The notes under the pieces are model-generated. The model was not told the origin of the DNA. It did not search any database and saw nothing but the letters and a program-made list of their open reading frames with translations. The translations under genes were made by a program, and so were the position numbers. A DNA stretch of 34,259 bases from an uncultured Roseiarcus sp. (GTDB lineage: Bacteria > Pseudomonadota > Alphaproteobacteria > Rhizobiales > Beijerinckiaceae). Where the stretch lies: positions 1-34,259 of the forward strand of contig CAMFKX010000019.1 of assembly GCA_945957375.1 (NCBI GenBank), read 5' to 3'. This document shows, in pieces, positions 1 to 9,807 of the stretch; the first letter of the stretch is position 1; each line of letters starts with the position of its first letter.

Positions 1-942
1 GCGCGCCGCCCGGCTGCCGCCGGGCCGGGTGATGGCGTGGTGCAGGTAGAGGCCGCCCGGCTTCAGCAGGCGCTGCACCGCGCCGAAATAGGTCTCGAAA
101 TTGGCGAGGCCGACATGCTCGAACATGCCGACCGAGACGATCTTGTCGAACCGTCCCTCCCCTTCGAGCAGCGCGTAGTCGCGCTTCTCGAACGTCACCC
201 GATCCGACAGGCCCCGGCGTTCGGCCTTGGCGCGCGCCAGCGCCAGTTGCTCGTCCGACAGCGTGACGCCGAGCACGGTCGCGCCGAAATGCTCGGCCGC
301 ATGGCAGGCGAGCGAGCCCCAGCCGCTGCCGATGTCGAGCAGCGTCTCCCCCGGCTTCAGACGCAGCCGGCGGCAGGTCATGTCGAGCTTCTGGCGCTGC
401 GCCGTGTCCAGATCGTCGCTCCAGTCGTGGAAATAGGCGCAGGTGTAGACCATGTCGGCGTCGAGCCAGAGCGCATAGAACGCGTTCGAGACGTCGTAGT
501 GGTAGGAGATGTTGCGGGTGTTCTCGGCCTCCGAGCCGTCGCTCTCGCGATCCTTCTTGACCGCCTCGAGCGGCCACGGGCCGCCGCGCGGCACGAAAAG
601 GTAGGGCGCCAGCGCGCGCAGCGTCGAGAACGAGACAAGCGCCTTGCGCAGATCCTTGGTGCGCCCCTTCGGCCGCGCCGCGACCAGGTCGAAGATCGAT
701 CCGTTGACGATATCGACGCGGCCCGCCGCCCAGAGGTTGGCGAAGGTGGTGATGTTGGGGCCCTTGAGCAGGGCGGCGATCGCGCCCTCGTCGGCGATAG
801 CGAGCAGCAGGCGGTCGGCGCCCCATGCGTCCGGGACCGTCGAGCCGTCCCAGAGGCGAAACCCGAAGCCGGGCTCGATGCGCCGGTGAATCTCGGCGAG
901 GAGCCGCTTCAGCGAGGCCAGGCGCGATTCCGCCGGTGTCAT
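1..942 (-). CDS. cfa: Cyclopropane-fatty-acyl-phospholipid synthase (3' end cut by window)
   Basis: Transfers a methylene group from S-adenosylmethionine onto cis double bonds of membrane phospholipid acyl chains. The reading frame runs leftward from the ATG at 942-940 and is still open at base 1, so about 314 residues are visible and the C-terminus is missing. The SAM-binding glycine motif LDIGSGWG lies at residues 202-209. Upstream is the family-typical YHYDVSNAFY (147-156) followed by the MVYTCAYF segment that resembles the CFA synthase active-site region. The first ~130 residues match the N-terminal extension usual in this family. A GGAAAGGG sequence just before the ATG serves as ribosome binding site. 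The neighbouring GNAT gene is divergent. Mycolic-acid-type methyltransferases share the fold, but the N-terminal domain favours CFA synthase. Confidence 0.93.
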   Translation of the reverse strand, partial: MTPAESRLASLKRLLAEIHRRIEPGFGFRLWDGSTVPDAWGADRLLLAIADEGAIAALLKGPNITTFANLWAAGRVDIVNGSIFDLVAARPKGRTKDLRKALVSFSTLRALAPYLFVPRGGPWPLEAVKKDRESDGSEAENTRNISYHYDVSNAFYALWLDADMVYTCAYFHDWSDDLDTAQRQKLDMTCRRLRLKPGETLLDIGSGWGSLACHAAEHFGATVLGVTLSDEQLALARAKAERRGLSDRVTFEKRDYALLEGEGRFDKIVSVGMFEHVGLANFETYFGAVQRLLKPGGLYLHHAITRPGGSRAAR

Positions 943-1072
943 GGTCGCCCTTTCCTTCGCCGGCGCCGCGCCGGCCGCGACGCTCATACACCATTCCGGC
1001 CGAAAGCGAGGATGGACACGCCGGCCTGCAGCGGGCAAACAGCCTGACGCGAAACCGAACAGATGAAGCGGC

Positions 1073-1576
1073 ATGGATCAGTGGCGACGGGGCGGCCTCG
1101 TGGTCCGCGAGGCGACGATCAGGGACCTCGACACGATCGCGAGGCTCGAGGAGGAAGCCTTTCCTCAGGATCAGGTTTCGCGCCGATCCTTCGCCTATCA
1201 CCTGCGCTCGCCGCTCAAGCCCGTGATCGCGGTGACGGTCGAGGGCGAGCTTGCCGGCTATGCGCTTCTGGCGCTGAGCAAGGGCGGGCGCTCGGCGCGC
1301 ATCTACACGATCGCGGTCGATCCCCGGTTCGCCCGCCGCGGCGTCGGGACGACGCTGATCGCCGCGGCGGAGAGTTTCGCCCGGCGTCACGGGCGAGGCC
1401 GGATCACGCTCGAGGTCCGCTACGACAACAAGCCGGCCATCACCCTTTACGAGCGGTGCGGCTTCCAGCCGTTCGGCGAACACGAGGACTATTACGCCGA
1501 CGGGGCGACGGCGCTGCGCTACAAGAAGACCCTCGATCGCCAGGCTTTCGGCCCCAGGGAGCAGCTCGCGTCGTGA
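1073..1576 (+). CDS. GNAT-family N-acetyltransferase, RimI-like
   Basis: This 167-residue protein has the GNAT fold that transfers acetyl from acetyl-CoA to an amine. The acetyl-CoA pyrophosphate loop (motif A) is visible as IAVDPRFARRGVG at about residues 80-92. The later motif with NKPAITLYERCGF is typical of RimI-type enzymes, which acetylate protein N-termini. The substrate cannot be read from the sequence. It starts 130 bases from the divergent cfa start and ends convergently with boxB. The spacer 943-1072 holds no gene and no obvious strong promoter. The longer overlapping frame that begins at 1063 has no family features and is a shadow. Confidence 0.85.
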   Translation: MDQWRRGGLVVREATIRDLDTIARLEEEAFPQDQVSRRSFAYHLRSPLKPVIAVTVEGELAGYALLALSKGGRSARIYTIAVDPRFARRGVGTTLIAAAESFARRHGRGRITLEVRYDNKPAITLYERCGFQPFGEHEDYYADGATALRYKKTLDRQAFGPREQLAS

Positions 1577-1583
1577 GCCCGGG

Positions 1584-1646
1584 CTTGGGGCCGTTGCGAG
1601 GGGCGCCGCCCCAAGCGTGCGACGGGCTCGTTAGGGGGCCCGTCGC
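1584..1646. terminator. Stem-loops between convergent GNAT and boxB genes
   Basis: Two perfect inverted repeats lie between the convergent stops. CTTGGGGC (1584-1591) pairs with GCCCCAAG (1608-1615). GCGACGGGC (1619-1627) pairs with GCCCGTCGC (1638-1646). Neither is followed by a clear T-tract, so a role in termination or transcript 3'-end protection for both genes is inferred from position only. Confidence 0.4.
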
Positions 1647-1691
1647 GGCCTTGTGCTTGTCGTGCATGAACACGACAGGTCGGTCGTCCGC

Positions 1692-3185
<1,494 letters not shown>

Positions 3186-3205
3186 GGTGCGTTTCCTTCT
3201 GCGCG

Positions 3206-3664
3206 TTACTGTTGACTGGTTTCGAGCCGCGGACTGAGGTCGAACAGGCTCGTGGCCTCGGATTCGAGAACCTCCTGTCCGACCTGATTGAAGAGCCGCC
3301 ACCGCCACCGCATGATGCCGAGGTGCGGCTGGCTCTGAGACCGCCGAATCTCGGTCGGCTCCGCCTTGAGCGTCAGGCTGTCGCCCGGGCGAACGGGGTT
3401 CGGCCATTTGATGTAGGCGACGCCGGGCGAACCGAAGGACTCGGAGCCGGCAAGGATATTGTCGACCGCGAGCCGCATGGCGATCGCGCAGGTCTGCCAG
3501 CCGCTGGCGATCAGCCCGCCGTAGGGTCCGTGCGCCGCCTTCGCCGGATCGACGTGGAACCATTGCGGATCGTAGGCCTCGGCGAAGCGCCTGAGTTCCT
3601 CTTCCTCCAGACGATAGGGGCCGGCCTCGATGATCTCGCCGACCTGAAATTCCGAGAATTTCAT
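3206..3664 (-). CDS. MaoC-family (hot-dog fold) dehydratase/hydratase in box operon
   Basis: This 152-residue single hot-dog domain protein has the MaoC/R-hydratase signature. The hydratase motif appears as AYDPQWFHVDPAKA (about residues 29-42), with D31 and H37 in the D-x5-H spacing, followed by the glycine-rich GGLIASGWQT. Relatives hydrate enoyl-CoA or act on other acyl-CoA thioesters. It sits between boxA and boxB, 24 bases after the first and 20 before the second, so it is co-transcribed. A strong AAGGAG lies upstream of its ATG. A role in aromatic acyl-CoA metabolism is implied by context. No core box step is known to need it, so an accessory or salvage reaction is likely. The exact substrate is unknown. 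Confidence 0.85.
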   Translation of the reverse strand: MKFSEFQVGEIIEAGPYRLEEEELRRFAEAYDPQWFHVDPAKAAHGPYGGLIASGWQTCAIAMRLAVDNILAGSESFGSPGVAYIKWPNPVRPGDSLTLKAEPTEIRRSQSQPHLGIMRWRWRLFNQVGQEVLESEATSLFDLSPRLETSQQ

Positions 3665-3688
3665 CGCTTCTCCTTCGCGCCCAGCGCT

Positions 3689-4963
3689 TCAATAGGTCTC
3701 GAGGTGCAGCCGGCCCTCGCGCTTCAGCGCCGGGCCGACGACCTCCCAGTCGAGGCCGCTGTCGCGCGCGACGTCGCGCAGCGCCAGCACCACCCCCTCC
3801 TCCATCGCCTTGAGTCCGCAGACGTAGAAGAAGGCGTTGGGATCGGCGATCAGCGGGGCGAGATCGGCGGCGCGCGCGCGCATCAGGTCCTGCACATAAC
3901 GCTTGGGCTCACCCGGCGTGCGGCTGAAGGCGAAGTTGATGTCGATGAAGTCCTTGGGCAGGTTGCCGAGCGGGCCGAAGTACGGGAGTTCCTCCTTCGT
4001 GCGCGCGCCGAAGAACAGCATCAGCTTGCCGCCCTCGAATTTTCCGCTCTTGCGCAGGCGACGTCGCCACTCGGTCATCGCGCGCATCGGCGCGCTGCCG
4101 GTGCCGGTGCAGATCATCACGATCGCGCTCTTCGGATGGTTCGGCATCAGGAAGCTCGCGCCGAACGGCCCGGTCACCTGCACCGTGTCGCCGACCTCGC
4201 GGTTGCAAAGGTAGTTGCTGGCGACGCCGCTGACCGGCCGACCCTGATGGTCCTCGAGCACCCGCTTCACGGTGAGCGACAGGTTGTTGTAGCCGGGCCG
4301 CTCGCCGTTGCGCGGACTGGCGATCGAATATTGCCGCGGGTGATGCGCCCGCCCCTCCCCGTCGACCCCTGGAGGGATGATCCCGATCGACTGACCTTCG
4401 AGCACCGGGAAAGGCATCGCGCCGAAATCGAGCACGATGTGGTGGGTGTCGTATTCCCGTCCGACTTCGGTTACCCGCACGTTGCCGGCGACCGTGGCGG
4501 TCACGGATGTCTCCGCCGCGCGCGGCCCGTAAAGGTTCACGTAAGGGTGCGCCGCCGACCACGGCGGGATTGTCGCCGCGCAGTCGGCGACCCGGAAGAC
4601 GCCCTCGCCTTCCGCCTCGGCGGCGGGCGCAGGCGCGGTCTCCGAAGGAGTGTCGAGCAAAGACACGCCGGCCGCCGCCAGTTCGTCGGCGGAGAGTTCG
4701 TCCGGCAGCACGTCGAACGCGAACTGCGCCTCGACGCTATAGGCCGCGGCCTTCGGCATGGTGCGCCAGTTGTCGATGCTGCCGGTCGGGCACGGCGGGA
4801 TGCAGGCCATGCAGAGGTCGCATTTCTCCACGTCCACCACATAGTTGCGCGCGTCGTGGGTGATCGCGCCGACTGGGCAGGTCGCCTCGCAGGTGTTGCA
4901 GCGGATGCAGATCTCCGGGTCGATCAGATGTTGCCGGACGACTGCGGCCTCGACGCGCTCCAT
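3689..4963 (-). CDS. boxA: Benzoyl-CoA 2,3-epoxidase, reductase subunit BoxA
   Basis: BoxA passes electrons from NADPH to BoxB. The 424-residue protein starts with a two-cluster ferredoxin domain: C19, C22, C25, C29 and C48, C51, C54, C58, each set in CxxCxxCxxxCP spacing. A low-complexity Ala/Glu/Pro linker follows (about 100-125), then a ferredoxin-NADP reductase domain. The FAD motif RQYS lies at 210-213 and the nucleotide-binding GTGSAPMR at 287-294. The protein ends in an aromatic residue (HLETY), as is usual in FNR-type reductases. A GGAGG lies 5' of the ATG. It follows boxC by 12 bases and precedes maoC by 24, so it belongs to one operon. Confidence 0.96.
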   Translation of the reverse strand: MERVEAAVVRQHLIDPEICIRCNTCEATCPVGAITHDARNYVVDVEKCDLCMACIPPCPTGSIDNWRTMPKAAAYSVEAQFAFDVLPDELSADELAAAGVSLLDTPSETAPAPAAEAEGEGVFRVADCAATIPPWSAAHPYVNLYGPRAAETSVTATVAGNVRVTEVGREYDTHHIVLDFGAMPFPVLEGQSIGIIPPGVDGEGRAHHPRQYSIASPRNGERPGYNNLSLTVKRVLEDHQGRPVSGVASNYLCNREVGDTVQVTGPFGASFLMPNHPKSAIVMICTGTGSAPMRAMTEWRRRLRKSGKFEGGKLMLFFGARTKEELPYFGPLGNLPKDFIDINFAFSRTPGEPKRYVQDLMRARAADLAPLIADPNAFFYVCGLKAMEEGVVLALRDVARDSGLDWEVVGPALKREGRLHLETY

Positions 4964-4975
4964 GGCAGCCTCCGC

Positions 4976-6628
4976 TCAGACCCGGTTCCAGTCGAAGGCG
5001 GCCTTCTCGCCCTTGCCGTAGACCTTGAGCGCCCCCTTCTCGCCGACGGCGTTGGGCCGCTGGAAGACCCAGTTCTGCCATGCCGTGAGGCGGCCGAACA
5101 CCCGGGTCGCCATGGTCTCGGGCCCGTCGAAGCGGAGGTTCGCCTCCATGGCGGTCAGCGCGTCCGGGCTCATCGATACGCGCTCCTCGATCGCGAGGCG
5201 CACCTCGTCGCTCCAGTCGATGTCGTCGGGGGCGCTGGTGACGAGGCCGAGCGCGAGCGCATCGCTCGGGTCCAGGAGGGCGCCGACCTTGGCCTTCGCC
5301 GCGTCGAGCGCGGGCGTCTCGTCATAGAAGCGACGGCCGATGCGGCTCTGGCCGGAGGCCATGGGATAGTCGCCGAAATTGGCGGCGCTCAGCGCAACCT
5401 TCGGCGCGCGCTCCGGCGCGTCCGGCAGGGCGAGGTGGTAGATGCGATCGCAGGCGAGCGCGAGTTCGATGAGCGTGCCGGCGAAGCACGAGCCCTCGTC
5501 GACCAGGGCGAACAGGCTGCGCGAGGAGACGTCGAGCCGGCTGAAGGTGCGGCGCAGGTAGCCGATCGTCGCGCGCACGAGCCAGTGGTCCTTATGCGCC
5601 TGCAGCGTCGCGTCCAGCGCCAGCGCCGCGGCCGGGTCGCCCTCGGTGCGGATCAGCCAGAGGCCGATGTCGAGTTCGTTGGTCCGCATCGACAGGATCG
5701 CATCTTCGAGTTCCCGCGCCAGCGCCAGAGGATACCACGCCGCCCCCGCCGCCTCGATCGCCGCGAGATCGGCGGGCTCGTTCGCGCCGGGCCCCTTGAC
5801 GGTGAAGGTCGCGGCGCGCGCCGCGCGGTCGATGGCGACCGTAACGTGCGGGTAGCGCAGCGCGTCCGGTTCGATCGCGCGGTCGAGCTGCGGCAGGGCG
5901 ACGCCCTTCGCGCCCTCGGGGCGGTCGCTCTTCGCCGCCAGCGCCAGCGCTCGGGCGCGCGCGGCTTCCGCGAACTGCGCCGGCTTCGCGACCGCGTCGA
6001 CGAGGCGCCAGTCGACCGCCTTCTGGCCGCGCACGCCCTCGCTGGTCGTGCAGAAGACGTCGGCGAGGTCGTGACGGACGTGGCGCTTGTCGGTGAGGCG
6101 GGTGAGGCCGCCGGTGCCGGGCAGCACGCCGAGCAGCGGCACCTCCGGCAGGCTCACCGCGCTCGACCGGTCGTCGACGAGAAGGATCTCGTCGCAGGCG
6201 AGCGCCAGCTCGTAGCCGCCGCCGGCGCAGGAGCCGTTGACCGCGGCGAGGAATTTCAGGCCGTCGAACGTCGAGGAATCTTCCATGCCGTTGCGGGTCT
6301 CGTTGGTGAACTTGCAGAAATTCACCTTCCAGGCGTGGCTCGAGACGCCGAGCATGAAGATGTTCGCGCCCGAGCAGAACACGCGGTCGCGCCCGCTGGT
6401 GACGACGACCGCCTTCACCTCCGGGTGCTCGAAGCGAATGCGGTTGACCGCGTCGTTGAGCTCGATGTCGACGCCGAGGTCGTAGGAGTTGAGCTTGAGC
6501 TTGTAGCCGGGGCGCAGGCCCGCGTCCTCGTCGAAGGCCGCGATCAGCGTCGCCACCGGCCCGTCGAAGGCGAGCTTCCAGTGGCGGTAGCGGGACGGCT
6601 CGGTCTGGTAGTCGACCGGGTGGCTCAT
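4976..6628 (-). CDS. boxC: 2,3-epoxybenzoyl-CoA dihydrolase BoxC
   Basis: BoxC opens the ring of 2,3-epoxybenzoyl-CoA hydrolytically, giving 3,4-dehydroadipyl-CoA semialdehyde and formate. The 550-residue length fits the family, which is a fused, long crotonase-fold protein. The oxyanion-hole segments FCSGANI (84-90) and NGSCAGGGYELALACDEI (131-148) are clear. The start is placed at 6628-6626 because GAGGAG lies just upstream; the 16 extra residues of the longer frame run into the operator region and show no family similarity. It is the first gene of the box operon, behind a promoter region with three TGCA sites. Confidence 0.96.
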   Translation of the reverse strand: MSHPVDYQTEPSRYRHWKLAFDGPVATLIAAFDEDAGLRPGYKLKLNSYDLGVDIELNDAVNRIRFEHPEVKAVVVTSGRDRVFCSGANIFMLGVSSHAWKVNFCKFTNETRNGMEDSSTFDGLKFLAAVNGSCAGGGYELALACDEILLVDDRSSAVSLPEVPLLGVLPGTGGLTRLTDKRHVRHDLADVFCTTSEGVRGQKAVDWRLVDAVAKPAQFAEAARARALALAAKSDRPEGAKGVALPQLDRAIEPDALRYPHVTVAIDRAARAATFTVKGPGANEPADLAAIEAAGAAWYPLALARELEDAILSMRTNELDIGLWLIRTEGDPAAALALDATLQAHKDHWLVRATIGYLRRTFSRLDVSSRSLFALVDEGSCFAGTLIELALACDRIYHLALPDAPERAPKVALSAANFGDYPMASGQSRIGRRFYDETPALDAAKAKVGALLDPSDALALGLVTSAPDDIDWSDEVRLAIEERVSMSPDALTAMEANLRFDGPETMATRVFGRLTAWQNWVFQRPNAVGEKGALKVYGKGEKAAFDWNRV

Positions 6629-6654
6629 GCGGCGCTCCTCGATAGGCAGTTTAG

Positions 6655-6700
6655 TGCATCTTCTAATGTGCACCATAATGCATGATTACCGCGACGGCAA
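6655..6700 (-). promoter_or_regulatory. boxC promoter with candidate BoxR operator (TGCA repeats)
   Basis: On the minus strand TTGCCG (6700-6695) and TATGGT (6677-6672) are separated by 17 bases and form a plausible sigma-70 promoter, with 4/6 matches to each consensus hexamer. Three TGCA tetramers at 6655-6658, 6669-6672 and 6679-6682 overlap or flank the -10. The last two are in TGCA-N6-TGCA spacing. TGCA repeats are the recognised operator element of the BzdR/BoxR family, and boxR is adjacent, so this is the likely site of benzoyl-CoA-responsive repression of boxCA-maoC-boxB. The motif is seen directly; binding is inferred. Confidence 0.6.
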
Positions 6701-6715
6701 GCCCAAATGTCCGGG

Positions 6716-7645
6716 TCACGCCGCCATTCCCAGCGCCTCCCGCACCTCCGCCCGCAGGATCTCGAAGGTCTCCAGCAACGGTTGCGCGCTCGTGTCGATG
6801 CGCAGGTCGGCCTTGGAATAGAAGGCGGCGCGGCCGGCGAGGATCGACTTCAAGTCCTCCATCGCCTCCGCGCTCGCCGCCATCGGCCGCGTGTCGCCCT
6901 GCGCGGCGACCCGCGCCATGTGATCCTCCGGGTCGGCCTGCAGCCAGACGGTCGTGCAATGGCCGAGCAGCAGGTTGAAACTGACGAGGTCCGCGACCAT
7001 GCCGCCGGCGGTGGCGATCACCGCCTCGGGGTAGATCTGCACCGCCTCCTCGAGGGCGCGCCGCTCATAGCGGCGATAGGCGTTCTGCCCGTAGAGGCCG
7101 AGGATCTCCGAGGTCGAGCAACCGGCGGTCTTCTCGATCTCGCGGGTCATCTCGACGAAGGGGAAATCGAGGTCCTCGGCCAGCATTCGCCCGAGCGTCG
7201 ACTTTCCGGCGCCGCGCAGACCGATGAGCGCGATGCGCGGCGGTCGCGTTCGCTCCTCCCCCGCCCTTGTGCCCAGCATCTCGGCGACCGCGACGCGCAC
7301 CCGCCGCAGCGTCGCCTCGTCGCGCGTCTCGAGCATCTCGCGCAGCAGCAGCCATTCCGGCGACTGAGTCGTGACGTCGCCGAGCAACTCGGCGAACGAG
7401 CAATGGAGCGCGCGCGTCACCTGCAACAGCACCAGGATCGAGGCGTTGCCGACGCCATATTCCAGATTGGCGAGATGCCGCTCGGAGACGTCGGTCGCCT
7501 GCGCCAGCGCCTTGCGCGTCATGCCGCGGCGCGAGCGAAGCGCCCGCACCCGCTCGCCAAGCGCGATCAGGAACGGATCCTTGCGCTCGCCCCCATCCGC
7601 CTCGTCGCGGGCGGTCTGCGTCTCCGGCACTATAGTGCTTGACAT
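6716..7645 (-). CDS. boxR: BoxR/BzdR-type transcriptional regulator (HTH + shikimate-kinase-like domain)
   Basis: BoxR regulators repress box genes and respond to benzoyl-CoA. The 309-residue protein has an N-terminal XRE-type helix-turn-helix (about 26-90), a linker, and from about residue 136 a shikimate-kinase-like domain. Its P-loop GLRGAGKST lies at about 142-150. This two-part layout is diagnostic of the BzdR/BoxR subfamily, where the kinase-like half binds the CoA ester rather than shikimate. It lies upstream of boxC on the same strand and divergently from the DUF4863-bclA operon. The ribosome binding site is weak. A perfect palindrome falls inside codons 3-6, which may mean autoregulation or a slightly later start (GTG at 7635). 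Confidence 0.93.
   Translation of the reverse strand: MSSTIVPETQTARDEADGGERKDPFLIALGERVRALRSRRGMTRKALAQATDVSERHLANLEYGVGNASILVLLQVTRALHCSFAELLGDVTTQSPEWLLLREMLETRDEATLRRVRVAVAEMLGTRAGEERTRPPRIALIGLRGAGKSTLGRMLAEDLDFPFVEMTREIEKTAGCSTSEILGLYGQNAYRRYERRALEEAVQIYPEAVIATAGGMVADLVSFNLLLGHCTTVWLQADPEDHMARVAAQGDTRPMAASAEAMEDLKSILAGRAAFYSKADLRIDTSAQPLLETFEILRAEVREALGMAA
7627..7638. promoter_or_regulatory. Perfect 12-bp palindrome GCACTATAGTGC at the boxR 5' end
   Basis: The sequence GCACTATAGTGC is a perfect dyad lying within the first codons of boxR as annotated. Its half AGTGCTT resembles AGTGCAT at 6653-6659 in the boxC promoter. It could be an operator controlling boxR itself or the divergent DUF4863-bclA operon. 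Role inferred only. Confidence 0.35.
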
Positions 7646-7675
7646 GACGGACTCGCATTCCTATCCATTCGAGCA

Positions 7676-7689
7676 GGCATAATATTGCA
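7676..7689. promoter_or_regulatory. Candidate BoxR half-site pair upstream of DUF4863-bclA
   Basis: Read on the minus strand this is TGCA-ATATTA-TGCC, one mismatch from the TGCA-N6-TGCA pair seen before boxC. It lies in the 88-base divergent spacer between boxR (start 7645) and the DUF4863 gene (start 7734). Joint control of both arms of the box cluster by BoxR is the natural reading, but it is inferred. Confidence 0.45.
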
Positions 7690-7733
7690 TCAACGCCAGC
7701 GCGGGCAAGCCGATCCCGCCAATCCGTGACGAA

Positions 7734-8201
7734 ATGACCCTGACCCCCGACACGATGCGCGCCGCGATCGCCGCCATTGCCGCCGAGATCGCCGGCCGCC
7801 CGCTCGACGCCGATCTCGACGTGTTCCTCAACCGTGCGCACGGGCCGGGCTCCGGGACCTTCGCGAGCCTGAAGGCTCATTGCGAGGCCGGCGCGGCGGA
7901 GGGTTGGCTCTGCAACCGCGAGGCGGGCGGCTTGCGCTACGGCCGCGTCTTCAAGCCCGCCCCAGACCTTTCCGGCTTCTCCGTCGACGTGGTCGACATG
8001 AAAGACCTCGCCGGGCCGCATCACGTCCATCCCAACGGCGAGATCGACCTTGTGATTCCAGTCGAGGGCGAGGCGCTGTTCGACGGCCGCGGCGCCGGCT
8101 GGGTCGTCTATCCTGCAGGAAGCGCCCACGCGCCGACCGTGTCGCAAGGCCGCGCCTACGTGCTTTATCTGTTGCCCGCGGGCAAAATAGAGTTCACCTG
8201 A
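7734..8201 (+). CDS. DUF4863 family protein (cupin-like; 4-hydroxylaminobenzoate-lyase-related)
   Basis: This 155-residue protein has a C-terminal small beta-barrel with a cupin-like metal motif: HHVHPNGEIDLVIPVEGE (about 99-116), then HAPT near residue 135. The histidines and glutamate are potential metal ligands. The family includes the 4-hydroxylaminobenzoate lyase PnbB of nitrobenzoate degraders. Related proteins are also encoded beside benzoate-CoA ligase genes, so a different aromatic substrate or a binding role is possible. It is the first gene of the rightward operon, 25 bases before bclA, and lies divergent to boxR. The ribosome binding site is weak. Family assignment is fairly secure; the activity in this cluster is not. 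Confidence 0.75.
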   Translation: MTLTPDTMRAAIAAIAAEIAGRPLDADLDVFLNRAHGPGSGTFASLKAHCEAGAAEGWLCNREAGGLRYGRVFKPAPDLSGFSVDVVDMKDLAGPHHVHPNGEIDLVIPVEGEALFDGRGAGWVVYPAGSAHAPTVSQGRAYVLYLLPAGKIEFT

Positions 8202-8226
8202 AGAACAGAATGACGGGGAGGACACG

Positions 8227-9807
8227 ATGACCGCGACCAGCGTCGCAGCGCCGCCGGAGGCGTTCAACTTCGCCCGGCATCTCCTCGAAGCCAACGCGGG
8301 CCGCCCGAACAAGACCGCCTTCATCGACGACGAGGGCGCCCTGACCTATGGCCGCCTCGACGAGCGCGTGCGGCGCTTCGCGGCGGCGCTGAAGGACGCG
8401 GGCGTCAAGCGCGAGGAGCGAGTGCTGCTGCTCATGCTCGATTCCTGCGACTGGCCGGTCGCCTTCCTCGGCGCCATCCTCGCCGGCGCCGTGCCGGTCG
8501 CGGTCAACACCCTGCTCACCGCCGACGACTACGCCTACATGCTGGAGCACGCCCGCGCCCAGGCCGCGATCGTCTCGGGCGCGCTCAAGCCTGCGCTGAA
8601 AGCCGCGCTGACTCGCTCCGACCACGAAGTCCACAAGGTCGTGGTGTCGCGTCCGACCCAGCCGCTCGAGTTCGGCGAGGTGGACTTCGAGGCCTTCGTC
8701 GAGAGCCAGGCGCCGCTCGCGCGTCCCGCGCGCACCCACGCCGACGATCCGGCCTTCTGGCTCTATTCGTCGGGCTCGACCGGCCGCCCCAAGGGGACCG
8801 TGCATTCCCACGCCAACCCCTGGTGGACCGCCGAACTCTACGGCAAGGCGGTCCTACGCCTCGCCGAGGACGACGTCTGCTTTTCGGCGGCGAAGCTCTT
8901 CTTCGCCTACGGCCTCGGCAACGCGCTGACCTTCCCGATGTCGGTCGGCGCGACGGTCCTGCTGATGGCCGAGCGGCCGACGCCCGACGCCGTGTTCAAG
9001 CGCTGGCGCGGCGAGGTCGGCGGGGTGAAGCCGACCGTCTTCTACGGCGCCCCGACCGGCTTCGCCGGGATGCTCGCCTCCCCCGCCCTGCCCAAACGCG
9101 ACGCGGTCGCGCTGCGACTCGTCTCGTCCGCCGGCGAAGCGCTGCCCGCCGACATCGGCGAGCGGTTCAAGCGTCACTTCGGCGTCGACATCGTCGACGG
9201 CATCGGCTCGACCGAGATGCTGCACATCTTCATCTCGAACCGCCCCGACCGCGTGCGCTACGGCACGACCGGCTGGCCGGTGCCGGGCTACGACATCGAG
9301 TTGCGCGGCGAGGGCGGCGCCCCTGTCCCCGACGGCGAGCCCGGCGACCTTTACATCCACGGGCCGTCGGCGGCGCTGATGTACTGGGGCAATCGCGAGA
9401 AGACGCGCGAGACGTTCCAGGGCGGCTGGACCAGGGCCGGCGACAAGTACGTGCGCAACGCCGACGGCTCCTACACCTATGGCGGGCGCAGCGACGACAT
9501 GCTCAAGGTCAGCGGCGTCTATGTCAGCCCGTTCGAGGTCGAGGCGACCATCGTCCAGCACCCGGCCGTGCTTGAGGCCGCGGTGATCGGCGTGCCGGAC
9601 GCCGAGGGCCTCACCAAGACCAAGGCCTTCGTGGTGCTCCGCCCCGGCGCGCACGCCGACGACGCGGAGATCAAGGCCTTCGTCAAGGACCGCCTCGCGC
9701 CCTACAAATACCCGCGCGCGATCGAGTTCGTCGACGAACTGCCCAAGACCGCGACCGGCAAGATCCAGCGCTTCCGGCTGCGCGAGCGGGAGCAGGGCCG
9801 CGCATGA
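8227..9807 (+). CDS. bclA: Benzoate-CoA ligase
   Basis: Activates benzoate with ATP and CoA to benzoyl-CoA, the entry step of the box pathway. The 526-residue protein is an adenylate-forming enzyme. The P-loop YSSGSTGRPKG lies at 180-190, the STE motif (GIGSTEMLHI) around 331-340, the hinge/Arg region with YGGRSDDMLKVSG near 418-430, and the catalytic lysine in PKTATGKIQRF near the end. The N-terminal FNFARHLLE resembles the start of benzoate-CoA ligases. GGGGAGGAC before the ATG is a good ribosome binding site. It ends in a 4-base ATGA overlap with the following NUDIX gene, which suggests translational coupling. Substrate preference among substituted benzoates cannot be read. Confidence 0.93.
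   Translation: MTATSVAAPPEAFNFARHLLEANAGRPNKTAFIDDEGALTYGRLDERVRRFAAALKDAGVKREERVLLLMLDSCDWPVAFLGAILAGAVPVAVNTLLTADDYAYMLEHARAQAAIVSGALKPALKAALTRSDHEVHKVVVSRPTQPLEFGEVDFEAFVESQAPLARPARTHADDPAFWLYSSGSTGRPKGTVHSHANPWWTAELYGKAVLRLAEDDVCFSAAKLFFAYGLGNALTFPMSVGATVLLMAERPTPDAVFKRWRGEVGGVKPTVFYGAPTGFAGMLASPALPKRDAVALRLVSSAGEALPADIGERFKRHFGVDIVDGIGSTEMLHIFISNRPDRVRYGTTGWPVPGYDIELRGEGGAPVPDGEPGDLYIHGPSAALMYWGNREKTRETFQGGWTRAGDKYVRNADGSYTYGGRSDDMLKVSGVYVSPFEVEATIVQHPAVLEAAVIGVPDAEGLTKTKAFVVLRPGAHADDAEIKAFVKDRLAPYKYPRAIEFVDELPKTATGKIQRFRLREREQGRA

Noticed and set aside
3212-6685. Open frame of 1157 codons on the plus strand
   Set aside because: It lies antisense to maoC, boxA and boxC, which have clear motifs. 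The product is Arg/Val/Ala/Gly-rich with no domain, as expected of the mirror frame in high-GC DNA.
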